Of a stretch of DNA of 64,000 bases, positions 6,588-15,540 are shown in pieces (positions within the stretch are counted from its first letter, which is position 1; each line of letters starts with the position of its first letter). A program made the translations under genes and the position numbers. Source of the DNA: Paramagnetospirillum magnetotacticum MS-1. Lineage in GTDB: Bacteria > Pseudomonadota > Alphaproteobacteria > Rhodospirillales > Magnetospirillaceae. Location: positions 7,501-71,500 of the forward strand of contig NZ_JXSL01000030.1 in the NCBI RefSeq assembly GCF_000829825.1, in the 5' to 3' direction. The notes under the pieces were generated by a model. That model ran no database searches. It was given only the letters and a program-made list of their open reading frames with translations, and was not told the origin of the DNA.

Positions 6588-8645
6588 TCAAGCAGAAACC
6601 GCCTTGCGCGCCTGCAGCCAGTGCCAGCCCAGGAACAGCGCCGACAGGGCAAAGCCCGCCTGATCGGTCCAGGGAATGGCCGCCACCAGCAAGAAGGCCG
6701 CCGCGACCGCCAGCCCCCGCTCCCAAAGCCGCATGGGCATCCACAGATAGCCGATGGTCGCCGCCCCCCACAGCCCGATGGCCAGCAGGCACTTGCCCAC
6801 CACATAGGCGGTATCGAGCAGCGAGCCGCTGACCATCATCAGCGACGGATCATAGACCGCCATGAAGGGCACCACGAAGCCCGCCATGGCGACTCGCACC
6901 GCCCAGATTCCGGTGACGGCGAACTTGGCCCGCGCGATGGAGGCGGCGGCGAAGGCCGCCAACCCCACCGGCGGGGTGAGATCGGCCAGGATGCCGAAAT
7001 AGAACACATACATGTGCGAGACGATCAGCGGCACGCCCATCTTGAACAGCATGGGCGCCACCAGGGACGAGGTGATGATGTAGGTGGGAATGGTGGGAAT
7101 GCCCATGCCGAGAATCAGCGAGGCGATCATGGTCAGCACCAGGGTGAGGAACAGCGAGCCCCCCGACATGGACACCAATCCCTGGGTAAAGGTTCCGGCG
7201 ATGCCGGTCAGGGTCATGGTGCCGATAATGGTGCCCACCAGGGTGCAGGCCACACCCACCGGCACGGCGGAGCGCGCTCCCTCCACCAGGCCGCGCACCG
7301 TCATATTCATGGTCTCGCGCCCGCCGCGCACGAAGAAATTCACGGCAATCAGGGCAACGACGATGCCCACCACCACATTGATGCCCAGTTTGAAAAAGGC
7401 CGAGGAGGCGACGCCCAGCACACCCCAGAACACCACCCGGCCCGCCATACCGCCGATATTGGCGGCGATGGAAGAGCCCAGAATGACAATGGCGGTCAGC
7501 GCCAGCCCCACCGTGCCCGAAAACATGGGCGTGAACCCGGCCAGCAGCAGATAGACCAGGGCGGCCAGGGGTACCATCAGATACCACTGCCGCTTCAAGG
7601 CCCCGATGGCGCTGGGGCACTGATCCTTGGGCATGCCGTGCAGCCCGGCGATGCCCGCTTCCAGATGCACCATCCACAGCGCAGAAGCGTAATAAAGAAG
7701 GGCGGGAATGGCCGCCGCCTTGCACACCTCGGCATAGGAGATGTTCAGCGTCTCGGCCATGATGAAGGCCACGGCGCCCATGACCGGCGGCATGATCTGG
7801 CCGCCCATGCTGGCGGTGGCCTCCACGGCGGCCGCGAATTCGGCGCGATAGCCGAACCGCTTCATCAGCGGAATGGTCAACTGCCCGGTGGTCACCACAT
7901 TGGCGATGCCCGACCCGTTGATGGTGCCCATCAGGCCCGAGGTCACCACCGCCACCTTGGCGGGACCGCCCTTGGTGTGGCCCACCGTGCCCAGCGCCAC
8001 ATCGGTGAACAGACGGATCATGCCCGCCTGTTCGAGAAAGCTGCCGAACAGGATGAACAGGAAGATATAGGTGGCCGAGACATAGCAGGGGATGCCGAAG
8101 ATGCCCTCGGTCCCCAGGAAGTACTGGTTGACGATCTGGTCATAGCCATAGCCGCGATGGCCCAAAGGCGCGGGCAGGATCTCGCCAAAGGCCGCATAGG
8201 CCACGAAAACCAGACAGAGCATCGGCAGGGCCCAGCCCATCAGGCGGCGCGCCGCCTCGAAGACCAGGGCCACCATGATGGTCCCCACCACCAGATCGGC
8301 GGTGGACGGATCGCCCGAGCGCTGAACCAGGTCGCCTTCATAGACCAGGTGATAAAGCGACAGGAGGAAGGACAGCCCCCCCAGCGCCCAGCAGGTCGCC
8401 ACCTTGACCGGATTGCCGCGGCCCATGGCGGCGTATAGGGCGAAAACCATCAGCAGCAAAAAGCCCACATGGATGGATCGCACCGGCAAGGATGACAGCG
8501 GCGAATAGGCCGCCGTGACGATCTGGAAGGCGGAAAAGACAATGGCGATCCAGAAGATCCCGGTTGAATCGACGCCATGGCCGAAAACTTCGCCCTTGGT
8601 GTCGATCTCCGCCGGATCGACACCCTTTTCCTCGTTCTGGCTCAT
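6588..8645 (-). CDS. TAXI-family TRAP transporter permease, fused DctQ-DctM type
   Basis: A 685-residue multi-spanning membrane protein combining the small (DctQ-like) and large (DctM-like) TRAP permease subunits, as is standard for TAXI systems. The N-terminal part has about four membrane helices. The DctM part contains GLMGTINGSGIANVVTTGQL, QIMPPVMGAVAFIMAE and ILGMGIPTIPTYIITSSL. It uses an ion gradient to import a substrate delivered by the TAXI binding protein encoded 22 bp upstream at 8668-9606. The DUF1850 gene follows. TAXI substrates are poorly defined (glutamate and 2-oxoglutarate are known cases), so none is assigned. Confidence 0.93.
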   Translation of the reverse strand: MSQNEEKGVDPAEIDTKGEVFGHGVDSTGIFWIAIVFSAFQIVTAAYSPLSSLPVRSIHVGFLLLMVFALYAAMGRGNPVKVATCWALGGLSFLLSLYHLVYEGDLVQRSGDPSTADLVVGTIMVALVFEAARRLMGWALPMLCLVFVAYAAFGEILPAPLGHRGYGYDQIVNQYFLGTEGIFGIPCYVSATYIFLFILFGSFLEQAGMIRLFTDVALGTVGHTKGGPAKVAVVTSGLMGTINGSGIANVVTTGQLTIPLMKRFGYRAEFAAAVEATASMGGQIMPPVMGAVAFIMAETLNISYAEVCKAAAIPALLYYASALWMVHLEAGIAGLHGMPKDQCPSAIGALKRQWYLMVPLAALVYLLLAGFTPMFSGTVGLALTAIVILGSSIAANIGGMAGRVVFWGVLGVASSAFFKLGINVVVGIVVALIAVNFFVRGGRETMNMTVRGLVEGARSAVPVGVACTLVGTIIGTMTLTGIAGTFTQGLVSMSGGSLFLTLVLTMIASLILGMGIPTIPTYIITSSLVAPMLFKMGVPLIVSHMYVFYFGILADLTPPVGLAAFAAASIARAKFAVTGIWAVRVAMAGFVVPFMAVYDPSLMMVSGSLLDTAYVVGKCLLAIGLWGAATIGYLWMPMRLWERGLAVAAAFLLVAAIPWTDQAGFALSALFLGWHWLQARKAVSA

Positions 8646-8667
8646 GGCCGCCCCCCTTAACCGTCGA

Positions 8668-9606
8668 TCACTTCAACAACCCGGCCTCGCGGTAATACTT
8701 CTCCGCCCCCGGATGCAGCGGGATCGGCGACTTGGCGGCATTTTCCGGCAAGATCTCGCGCGCCGCCGAATGGGCGGCCAGCAGATCGGGCATATTGGCG
8801 AACATGGCCTTGGTCATGCCGTAGACCAGATCGGCGGGAACGCCGTCATGGGTGACCAGGAAATTGCGCACGGCGGCCGTGGGCACGTCCACTGTCTGGC
8901 CGCGATAGGTATTGGCGGGAACCACCGAGGCGATATAGGCCGGGTCCCCGGTCTTGGCGATGATCTCGGCGGAGATGGGGACGATGACGATATCGTCGCC
9001 GCTGGCCAGATCGCGCAAGGAAGAGACGCCCAGACCGGCCGACTGCAGGGTGGCGTCCAATTGCTTGTTCTTCAAAAGCTCCACCGATTCGCCGAAGGGC
9101 AGATATTGCACCTTCATATCGGCATAGGTAAGCCCCGCCGCCTTGAAGATGGCGCGCGCGTTCAGTTCGGTTCCCGATTTGGGCGCGCCCACGCTCACCC
9201 GCTTGCCCCGAAGATCGGCCAGGGTCTTGATGCCGGAATCGGCGGTGGCGACGATTTGGATGTAATTGGGATAGATGGCGGCCATGGTGCGCAGCTTTTT
9301 CAGGGGCGCCTTATAGCCCGCCTCTTCCACGCCCTCCCAGGCCTGGGTCAGGGAATCGCCCAGGGTGAAGGCCAGTTCGCCCCGGCCCGCCTGCAGCAGG
9401 TTGAGGTTTTCCACCGAGGCCTTGGTGGCCTGGACGGTGACCCGCGCCCCCGGCAGCGCCTTGCCGAAGATGGAGGACAGGGCATTACCCATAGGGTAGT
9501 AGACGCCGCTGGTCCCACCGGTAAGAATGTTGAGGAACTGGTCGGCGGCAAAAGCCGGCAACGCCAGGATCGAGGCCAGCACGGCCCCCAGAACGACCCT
9601 CTTCAT
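8668..9606 (-). CDS. TAXI-family TRAP transporter solute-binding protein
   Basis: A 312-residue periplasmic protein with signal peptide MKRVVLGAVLASILALPAFAA. The mature sequence starts with the TAXI hallmark LNILTGGTSGVYYPMGNALS and carries the conserved LRGKRVSVGAPKSGTELNAR and LPFGESVELLKNKQLDATLQ segments. The ATG at 9606 is preceded by GGGAGGC. It heads an operon of binding protein, fused permease and DUF1850 protein. The divergent ChaN-like gene starts 41 bp away, so the two share a very short promoter region. Confidence 0.93.
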   Translation of the reverse strand: MKRVVLGAVLASILALPAFAADQFLNILTGGTSGVYYPMGNALSSIFGKALPGARVTVQATKASVENLNLLQAGRGELAFTLGDSLTQAWEGVEEAGYKAPLKKLRTMAAIYPNYIQIVATADSGIKTLADLRGKRVSVGAPKSGTELNARAIFKAAGLTYADMKVQYLPFGESVELLKNKQLDATLQSAGLGVSSLRDLASGDDIVIVPISAEIIAKTGDPAYIASVVPANTYRGQTVDVPTAAVRNFLVTHDGVPADLVYGMTKAMFANMPDLLAAHSAAREILPENAAKSPIPLHPGAEKYYREAGLLK

Positions 9607-9647
9607 GATGCCTCCCGAGCATTGGTGTTCTATTAGAAGGGTTTGGT

Positions 9648-10631
9648 ATGACCATAACGCAACCCCTCCGCCTTGACCAGATGAGCCGAACGCTCGTTCG
9701 ATTCCTCGCTCTCGCCCTGTTTTGGGCCCTGCCCGCCTGGGCCGAGCCCCCGCCTCCGCCCACCCTGTCCGGCGACCATCCGCTGGTGGGCAGGGTCTGG
9801 GCACCCGCCACGGGCAAGTGGTCCAGCCCCCAAGGCGTGATGGAAGGCGCCCTGGGCGCCGGTATCGTCTTGCTGGGCGAGACCCATGACAATGCCGACC
9901 ACCACGCCCTTCAGGCCTGGATGCTGCGCGAACTGGCCAAGGCCGGTCGCCGCCCGCTGCTGGCCTTGGAGATGGTGGACATGGATCGCCAGGCTCTGCT
10001 CGACCAGAATCTTTCTGACCCCGCCACCCTGGGCGCGGCCCTGGAATGGGAAAAGCGCGGCTGGCCCGACTGGAACCTGTATCGCCCCATCATCGGGGCA
10101 GCTCTGGCGGCCAGGGGCGAGGTCAAGGCCGCCAACCTGCCCCAGGACTTGACCCGGCGCATCGCCAAAGGCGAGCAGGGCGCCGAGGTGGACGGGCGCT
10201 TCGGCCTGGACCAAGCCTTGAGCGCCGCCGAGGACAAGGCGCTTTCGGACGATATCCGCCAGGGCCATTGCGGCATGCTGCCCGACAAGGCGGTGCCCGG
10301 CATGGTCCGCGTCCAGCGCGCCCGCGACGCCGCCATGGCCGAGGTGCTGGCCGATCAGGCCTCGCGCCCCGAAGCGGGACCGGCGGTGCTGATCGCCGGA
10401 GCCGGACATGTGCGCAATGATCGCGGCGTGCCCGCCCGCCTGCGCGCCATGGTGCCCGGCATCACCATCCTGACCATCGGCTTCGTGGAGGTGGAGGAGG
10501 CAAAGTCCAACCCCGCCGCCTATGGCAGGCCGCCCTTCGATCTGGTGTGGTTCACCAATCGCGCGGCCCGCCAGGACCCATGCGCCGCCATGGAAAAGCA
10601 TATGAAGAAGAAGGAGGAAGCGGGGAGGTAG
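9648..10631 (+). CDS. ChaN family haem-binding-type protein
   Basis: A 327-residue protein of the ChaN / haem-binding uptake (Tiki-like) superfamily. A hydrophobic export segment (LVRFLALALFWALPAWA, residues 16-32) precedes the domain. Family motifs are VLLGETHDNADHHALQ near residue 78, LALEMVDMDRQ, and AGAGHVRNDRGVPARL near the C-terminus. ChaN of Campylobacter binds haem and related proteins are linked to iron supply, but some family members resemble metalloproteases, so the activity is uncertain. No lipobox is seen. The start at 9648 has GAAGGG six bases upstream; the ATG at 9681 is an alternative that trims the N-region. The gene ends 3 bp from the convergent DnaJ gene. Confidence 0.82.
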   Translation: MTITQPLRLDQMSRTLVRFLALALFWALPAWAEPPPPPTLSGDHPLVGRVWAPATGKWSSPQGVMEGALGAGIVLLGETHDNADHHALQAWMLRELAKAGRRPLLALEMVDMDRQALLDQNLSDPATLGAALEWEKRGWPDWNLYRPIIGAALAARGEVKAANLPQDLTRRIAKGEQGAEVDGRFGLDQALSAAEDKALSDDIRQGHCGMLPDKAVPGMVRVQRARDAAMAEVLADQASRPEAGPAVLIAGAGHVRNDRGVPARLRAMVPGITILTIGFVEVEEAKSNPAAYGRPPFDLVWFTNRAARQDPCAAMEKHMKKKEEAGR

Positions 10632-10634
10632 AGC

Positions 10635-11567
10635 TTACCCCAGCCCCGCCTTGGCGCGGGGGTCGTAGCCGTGGCGCGGCCCCCATTTTTCCACCAGTTG
10701 GCGGAACTCGGCATCCTCGGGCAGCACCACCGAAAGGGTCACCAACTGGTCGCCCCGCGTCCCTTGGGGGCCAGCGATGCCCTTGCCCTTGAGGCGCAGC
10801 ACCGCGCCGGTATTGGAGCCGGGCGGCACCGTCACCATGACCTTGCCGTCGATGGTGGGCACCGGCACCTTGCCGCCCAGGACCGCTTCTTGCACCGAGA
10901 CCGGCAGATCCAGCAGCACATCCAGGTCCCGGCGCTTGAAGTGGGGATGGTCCTCAACCTTCAATTCGATGAAAGCGTCACCGGGAATAGCCCCGTCCTC
11001 GGCGCCGTGGCCCTGGCCCTTCAGCCGCAGGGTCTGGCCGTCGGTGCTGCCCGGAGGAATGCGCACCTCGAGGGTGCGCCCCGACATCAAGGTCACCCGC
11101 TTGGTCCCGCCCGCGGCGGCGTCGAGGAAGGAGATGGTCAGCGCGTGACGTACATCGCCGCCCCGCGTCTTGGCCCTGGCATGGGCCTGGCCCTTCTGCT
11201 TGCGGCGGAACAACTCGGCCATGATGTCGTCGACGTTTTCGCCAAAGCCGCCAAAGCCGCCCCTGGGGCCGCCCGCACCGGGGCCCGCACCGGGGCCCGC
11301 ACCGGGACCGGGGCCGGGGCGCGTGCGCCAGGCGCGGCGCTTGGGGCTGCCGGTGGCGTCGATCTCGCCCGCGTCGAACTGGGCGCGCTTGGTGGAATCG
11401 GACAGGAAGTCATAGGCGGCCGAGATATCCTTGAAGCGGGACTCGGCCTTGGTATCGCCGGGATTAAGGTCGGGATGAAGCTCACGCGCCAGGGCGCGGT
11501 AAGCTTTCTTGATCTCGTCGTCGCAAGCGGTGCGGGCCACGCCCAGCACCAGATAAGGATCCTTCAC
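10635..11567 (-). CDS. DnaJ-class cochaperone, CbpA-like (no zinc finger)
   Basis: A 310-residue Hsp40 protein. The J domain (residues 1-70) contains HPDLNPGD, so the HPD motif that stimulates DnaK is intact. A Gly/Pro-rich linker (about 78-110) made of repeated PGAG units replaces the usual G/F region. The C-terminal substrate-binding domains follow (GGDVRHALTISFLDAAAGGT, VRIPPGSTDGQTLRLKGQG, VSVQEAVLGGKVPVPTIDG). The CXXCXGXG zinc domain is absent, as in CbpA-type proteins. Function is inferred as a DnaK helper under stress or nucleoid association as in CbpA. No cbpM-like gene is adjacent. Confidence 0.9.
   Translation of the reverse strand: MKDPYLVLGVARTACDDEIKKAYRALARELHPDLNPGDTKAESRFKDISAAYDFLSDSTKRAQFDAGEIDATGSPKRRAWRTRPGPGPGAGPGAGPGAGGPRGGFGGFGENVDDIMAELFRRKQKGQAHARAKTRGGDVRHALTISFLDAAAGGTKRVTLMSGRTLEVRIPPGSTDGQTLRLKGQGHGAEDGAIPGDAFIELKVEDHPHFKRRDLDVLLDLPVSVQEAVLGGKVPVPTIDGKVMVTVPPGSNTGAVLRLKGKGIAGPQGTRGDQLVTLSVVLPEDAEFRQLVEKWGPRHGYDPRAKAGLG
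11272..11317. repeat. 12-bp tandem repeats in the DnaJ linker
   Basis: CCCGCACCGGGG is repeated about three times, with degenerate flanking copies, encoding the PGAG repeats of the cochaperone linker. Such arrays can vary in copy number. Confidence 0.6.
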
Positions 11568-11650
11568 CGCGTCATCATCCCGGCTGCCATGAAAAAAGGC
11601 GGCATCGCCAACCTGTGAGGATGGCGGAAGTCAGGTTAAGGAAGCGTGAG

Positions 11651-12124
11651 TTAATTCACCACGCTCCACGAACCGTCGGGCTGTTTGCAGGCGGTGCCGT
11701 TGACCGCCTCTTCCTTGCCGTCGACCAAGATGGTGGAGTGGTAGTCGCGGCAGGTTCGTCCCTGGGCATCCTTGCCCTCTGCGACCGGAGTGACGGTGCC
11801 GGAATTGCCCGTCTGGGGATTATTCCAGGCGACGGTTTCACCCACGGGTCCGTCCTGGGCCTTTTCCTCGGCCTTCAGCACCTCTTCCTTGTCGGCCTTG
11901 TCCAGCTTCTTGCCCAGTTCCGAACCGGCATAGGCGCCCAGCGCCGCACCCAACGAGGTCATCAGCACACGACCGATACCGCCGCCGAACTGCGAGCCCA
12001 GCAGGCCACCGCCGATGCCGCCAAGAATGGCGCCGCCGGTCTGGCCGAGCTTGGCATCGGCGCAGCCGCCCAACAGCGACACGGCCAGGAGGGCGGAAAC
12101 GATCTTGGGAGCATGGGTGGGCAT
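11651..12124 (-). CDS. Glycine-zipper outer-membrane lipoprotein (17 kDa antigen-like)
   Basis: A 157-residue protein with a lipoprotein signal ([10 protein letters not shown], lipidated Cys at about 21). A glycine-zipper hairpin follows ([22 protein letters not shown], written here in the order seen), then a hydrophilic region and a C-terminal domain ending [11 protein letters not shown]. This layout is that of the rickettsial 17 kDa surface antigen and related proteins. The C-terminal part resembles surface antigen domains with RTCRDYHS and a paired Cys in GTACKQ. Probable location is the outer membrane; function is unknown. It is divergent from pdxH. Confidence 0.85.
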   Translation of the reverse strand: MPTHAPKIVSALLAVSLLGGCADAKLGQTGGAILGGIGGGLLGSQFGGGIGRVLMTSLGAALGAYAGSELGKKLDKADKEEVLKAEEKAQDGPVGETVAWNNPQTGNSGTVTPVAEGKDAQGRTCRDYHSTILVDGKEEAVNGTACKQPDGSWSVVN

Positions 12125-12224
12125 GGCTGTCTTCCGAAAAGGGGGTATGCTGCAAAACGTCTACCATATGCCCCCCGAATCTGGGCATTTTGAGGGCGTC
12201 GCGTCAACACCTGCCGGTGAGAGA

Positions 12225-12812
12225 ATGTCCGCACCCGAAGCCGATCCCCTGGTTCTGTTTCACAAATGGATGGAAGAGGCCGATAGGTCAGAGCCCAACG
12301 ACCCCAATGCCATGGCCCTGGCCACCGCCGATGCTGAGGGAAGGCCCAGCGTGCGCATGGTGCTGCTGAAAAGCGCCGACGAGGCGGGCTTCGTCTTCTT
12401 CACCAATCTGGAAAGCCGCAAGGGCCAGGAATTGGCGGCCAACCCCCATGCGGCCTTGTGCCTGCACTGGAAAAGCCTGAGGCGCCAGATCCGGGCCGAG
12501 GGCTCCATCACCCAGGTCCCGGACGCGGAAGCCGATGCCTATTTCGCCACCCGGGCCCGCGCCAGCCAGATCGGCGCCTGGGCCTCCATCCAGTCGCGTC
12601 CGCTGGGCTCGCGGTTCGAACTGGAAAAGCGGGTGGGCGAGTTCGCCGCCAAATTCGGCCTGGGCAAGGTGCCGCGTCCGCCCCATTGGTCGGGCTTTCG
12701 CCTTTCCCCCCGGCGCATCGAGTTCTGGCACGACCGGCCCTTCCGCCTGCACGACCGTTTCGACTATGTGCGCGACGAGACCGGCTGGCGTCTGGAGCAT
12801 CTCTATCCATGA
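12225..12812 (+). CDS. pdxH: Pyridoxamine 5'-phosphate oxidase
   Basis: A 195-residue FMN enzyme that oxidises pyridoxamine- or pyridoxine-5'-phosphate to pyridoxal 5'-phosphate. Signatures include [47 protein letters not shown] and the C-terminal [21 protein letters not shown] dimerisation/PLP motif (cited in overlapping parts). I chose the ATG at 12225 because GGTGAGAG lies just upstream and homologues begin close to this point; an upstream ATG at 12168 would add 19 residues. Its stop overlaps the start of the cation exporter gene (ATGA), so the two are translationally coupled. Confidence 0.95.
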   Translation: MSAPEADPLVLFHKWMEEADRSEPNDPNAMALATADAEGRPSVRMVLLKSADEAGFVFFTNLESRKGQELAANPHAALCLHWKSLRRQIRAEGSITQVPDAEADAYFATRARASQIGAWASIQSRPLGSRFELEKRVGEFAAKFGLGKVPRPPHWSGFRLSPRRIEFWHDRPFRLHDRFDYVRDETGWRLEHLYP

Positions 12813-13711
12813 GTCAGGCTACCGACCATGACCGCCTGATGCGGCTGGCAACCTATGCGTCCACCGCCACCGCCGCCCTGCTGATCACGGTGAAGCTGGC
12901 CGCCTGGCTGGCCACCGGTTCGGTGGCGCTGCTGTCGACCTTGATCGATTCCACCTTGGATCTGGCGGCCTCCGCCCTGAATCTGGTGGCGGTGCGCCAG
13001 GCCCTGGTCCCCGCCGACGACGACCACCGCTTCGGCCACGGCAAGGCCGAGGCCCTGGCCGGACTGGGGCAGGCGGCCTTCGTGGTGGGATCGGGCGGCT
13101 TTCTGCTGGCCGAGGCGGGCAGCCGCATGGTCCATCCCCAGCCGGTCAGCCACGGCGAATGGGGCATCGCGGTGATGGTGTTCTCCATCATCGCCACCCT
13201 GGCTCTGGTCAGCTTCCAGCGCATGGTGACCCGGCGCACCGGCTCGATGGCCATCTCGGCCGATTCCCTGCACTACACCGGCGATGTTCTGATCAATGGC
13301 AGCGTCATCGTCTCATTGCTGCTGGCGGCGGGGACCGGCTGGCCCCTGGCTGATCCGCTGTTCGCCATCGGCATCGGCGGCTGGCTGATGATCAATGCCT
13401 GGCAGATCGCCCGGTTGTCGCTGGACACCCTGATGGACAAGGAACTACCCGAAAGCGACCGCGCGCGCATCCGCGCCATCCTGGCCACCCATCCCCAGGT
13501 GCGCGACCACCACGACCTCAAGACCCGCACCTCGGGCCGCCAGGGCTTCATCCAGCTTCACCTGGAACTGGCTGGCGACCTGTCGCTGGTCGAGGCGCAC
13601 CGCATCTCGGACGAGGTGGAAAAGGCCATCCTGGCCGAATTCCCCGGCTTCGACGTGATCATCCACGAGGACCCGGCCGGCATCCGAGAAGAGCGGACGG
13701 AGTTCAGATAG
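12809..13711 (+). CDS. Cation diffusion facilitator, FieF-like
   Basis: A 300-residue cation/proton antiporter of the CDF family with six predicted membrane helices and a cytoplasmic C-terminal domain. The transport site residues are visible: D47 and D51 (DSTLD) in TM2, and H155 and D159 (HYTGD) in TM5. This is the DxxxD/HxxxD set found in FieF, which exports Fe(II), Zn(II) and other divalent metals. The loop motif [15 protein letters not shown] is also typical. It is related to MamB/MamM but nothing here marks it as a magnetosome protein. The gene is coupled to pdxH by a 4-bp overlap. Confidence 0.9.
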   Translation: MSQATDHDRLMRLATYASTATAALLITVKLAAWLATGSVALLSTLIDSTLDLAASALNLVAVRQALVPADDDHRFGHGKAEALAGLGQAAFVVGSGGFLLAEAGSRMVHPQPVSHGEWGIAVMVFSIIATLALVSFQRMVTRRTGSMAISADSLHYTGDVLINGSVIVSLLLAAGTGWPLADPLFAIGIGGWLMINAWQIARLSLDTLMDKELPESDRARIRAILATHPQVRDHHDLKTRTSGRQGFIQLHLELAGDLSLVEAHRISDEVEKAILAEFPGFDVIIHEDPAGIREERTEFR

Positions 13712-13740
13712 AATCCACCCGCGATCAGTCTCCAATCATC

Positions 13741-14064
13741 GTCATTGCCGGGCTTGACCCACGGCTGTCCGGTTTAATTTGAGGCGGCAGGCGTGTAGTC
13801 ATGAGACACGGATGTCACGGATAAACACGGAAATGATCTTGTTTCCGGCCATCTCCCCGACCTTGGCCCCAGGATGACTATATGGGATTTTTATAATCGG
13901 CGATCATCCGTGGCCGCAAAGCGGCATCCGTGGCCATCCGTGTTCCATGACCAGATGAAACTCGCATTGGCTTTGCCATTCGGGTCTCCCATGAAAATTT
14001 AAACCCGACGGCCGTGGGCTTGACCCGACAATCCATTGCCCCCCGGATCAAGTCCGGGGGTGAC
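13741..14064. repeat. Alphaproteobacterial palindromic repeat, split by an insertion
   Basis: The left part (GTCATTGCCGGGCTTGA) and the right part (CTTGACCCGACAATCC to CCGGGGGTGAC at 14064) join without gap into one long palindromic unit, of the kind common between alphaproteobacterial genes, when the 13758-14018 element is removed together with one CTTGA copy. Confidence 0.65.
13758..14018. mobile_element. MITE-like non-coding inverted-repeat element
   Basis: The element is 261 bp, has no open frame of note, and has terminal inverted repeats of about 20 bp. The left end is CCCACGGCTGTCCGGTTTAA; the right end read inward is CCCACGGCCGTCGGGTTTAA, two differences. It is flanked by CTTGA on both sides (13753-13757 and 14019-14023), consistent with a 5-bp target duplication; because the ends are GGG/CCC an 11-bp duplication GGGCTTGACCC is equally readable. 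Inside are further inverted copies of ACACGGATG / CATCCGTGT. No transposase is encoded, so it would need one supplied in trans. This stretch also accounts for the gene-free gap here. Confidence 0.6.
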
Positions 14065-14108
14065 GGCGAAGGGGGTGGGAATCGATCCGGGCTTAGCTTG
14101 TTCGAACC

Positions 14109-14681
14109 TCAGGCGTGGCCGACATCGGCCGACAGCAGGCCCACATCGATGCCCAGCTTTTGGATGGCCTGCTCGTATTTGTGTTCGAGATCGCGCCCGA
14201 ACAGCAGGGCCGGATCGGCGGGCACGGTCAGCCAGGCATTCTCGCGGATTTCCGAATCCAGCTGCCCCGATCCCCAACCGGCATAGCCGAGGGCCAGCAG
14301 GCTTTCGCGCGGGCCGGTGCCGTCGGCCATGGCGCGCAGTACATCCACGGTGGCGGTCAGCGCCACATCGCCGCCGACGATCATGGTGTTCTCGTGCAGG
14401 TAATCGGAGGAATGCAGCACGAAGCCGCGTCCGCTTTCCACCGGGCCGCCGAAATGGACGCGGATCTCGTCGCAGGCCGGGGTGGTGGGGATTTCCAGCT
14501 GTTCCAGCAATTCCGAAAAGGTCAGGCCGCCAAACAGCTTGTTGATGACGATGCCCATGGCCCCTTCGGCGCTGTGGGCGCACAGATAGACGATGGCCCG
14601 TGCAAAGCGCGGGTCTTCCATCTGCGGCATGGCGATCAGGATCTGTCCGACGAGATAGCCGGTGGTTTTTTGCGTAGGCAT
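14109..14681 (-). CDS. YqgE/AlgH family protein (UPF0301)
   Basis: A 190-residue member of the UPF0301 (YqgE/AlgH, DUF179) family. Conserved stretches are GYLVGQILIAMPQMEDPRF, YLCAHSAEGAMGIVINK, VHFGGPVESGRGFVLHS and GYAGWGSGQLDSEI. The family is cytoplasmic; AlgH was linked genetically to alginate regulation but its molecular role is not settled. The start MPTQKT at 14681 is 47 bp downstream of the cytochrome gene on the same strand, so the two could be transcribed together. Confidence 0.93.
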   Translation of the reverse strand: MPTQKTTGYLVGQILIAMPQMEDPRFARAIVYLCAHSAEGAMGIVINKLFGGLTFSELLEQLEIPTTPACDEIRVHFGGPVESGRGFVLHSSDYLHENTMIVGGDVALTATVDVLRAMADGTGPRESLLALGYAGWGSGQLDSEIRENAWLTVPADPALLFGRDLEHKYEQAIQKLGIDVGLLSADVGHA

Positions 14682-14727
14682 AGCTTTCAGATATTCCGGG
14701 GAGCATCTGAAAGCAAGCCCGCTCGCG

Positions 14728-15411
14728 TCAATCCTGAAGGCTGGACAGGAAAGCCCACAGGTTCTTCCACTCCTCGGGCGTCTTGGCCTTCATGACCTCC
14801 AGGTCGTCATGCTTGCGCTTGCCCGACAGGAAATTGTCCATCTGGGTCTTGAGATAGGCGATGTGCTGCGGCGCGATGGCTGGTTTCTTCAGGCGGCCCT
14901 GGCCCTTGTTGCCATGGCAGGGGCCGCAATCGGCGGCATAGACGGTCTTGCCCGCCTCCACATCGCCCGGCTCGCGCGGGATCTGCAGCACCTTCTTCAT
15001 GATCTGCAGCCGGGCATAGCCATCGGCGGGCATATTGGCCGGCGGCTTGGTCTCCAGTTTGACCTCGGAGAGAAAGCGGGTGACGTCCAGCACATCACGC
15101 TCGGACAATTCCCGGTCCACGGCGAAGGGAATCATGGGAATGTTCTCACGCTCGCGGCTTTTGAACTTGCGCATCTGCTCGGCCAGATAATCGGCGTTGA
15201 GACCGCCCAGACGGGGATAGGAGCCGCCGCCGCCGCCATTGCCCAACTCGCCATGGCAACCGGCGCAGATGCGCATGACGTCCTGGGCATTGTCCTTGTC
15301 GTACACATAGGGCTCGCCCTTGATCATGATCGGGGCCTGCTGGGCACTGGCGATTCCCAGGGAAGCCACCAGGCCGCCCACCACCAGCGCCGCCCCCAAA
15401 CCGATCCTCAT
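14728..15411 (-). CDS. Diheme cytochrome c (c4-like)
   Basis: A 227-residue periplasmic protein with signal peptide MRIGLGAALVVGGLVASLGIASA. Two class I cytochrome domains carry CAGCH (near residue 50) and CGPCH (near residue 161), so two covalent haems are expected. A Met ligand candidate lies in each half (MIPFAV region; MKAKTPEEW region). Cytochromes of this kind shuttle electrons to terminal oxidases or reductases. It is divergent from another diheme protein gene with an FNR-like box between, suggesting low-oxygen control. Confidence 0.9.
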   Translation of the reverse strand: MRIGLGAALVVGGLVASLGIASAQQAPIMIKGEPYVYDKDNAQDVMRICAGCHGELGNGGGGGSYPRLGGLNADYLAEQMRKFKSRERENIPMIPFAVDRELSERDVLDVTRFLSEVKLETKPPANMPADGYARLQIMKKVLQIPREPGDVEAGKTVYAADCGPCHGNKGQGRLKKPAIAPQHIAYLKTQMDNFLSGKRKHDDLEVMKAKTPEEWKNLWAFLSSLQD

Positions 15412-15471
15412 GGCCTGCCCTCCAAAACATGCAGATTTTAGATTGGTTACGTTGATCGCCCCTGCTTTGCA

Positions 15472-15485
15472 TTGAGCAAGGTCAA
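15472..15485. promoter_or_regulatory. FNR/Anr-like box between divergent cytochrome genes
   Basis: TTGAGCAAGGTCAA fits the TTGA-N6-TCAA core of FNR/CRP-family sites (consensus TTGAT-N4-ATCAA). It lies 55 bp upstream of the diheme EB_dh-like gene start and 60 bp upstream of the divergent cytochrome start, suitable for oxygen-responsive control of both. Confidence 0.5.
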
Positions 15486-15540
15486 GTCACCGGGCGTCGC
15501 CCTGTGGTTAGGTCTTCGTCTCTCAACCAGGAAGACCGCC

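Noticed and set aside
6540-8438. Very long plus-strand ORF (over 600 codons)
   Set aside because: It is antisense to the TAXI permease and is His/Gly/Gln-rich, as expected from the reverse complement of membrane-protein codons.
12809-13711. Magnetosome transporter MamB/MamM
   Set aside because: The residues match FieF-type exporters and no magnetosome genes are nearby.
13797-13955. CRISPR array from the repeated CACGGAT motifs
   Set aside because: The copies are inverted and unevenly spaced, and belong to the inserted element.
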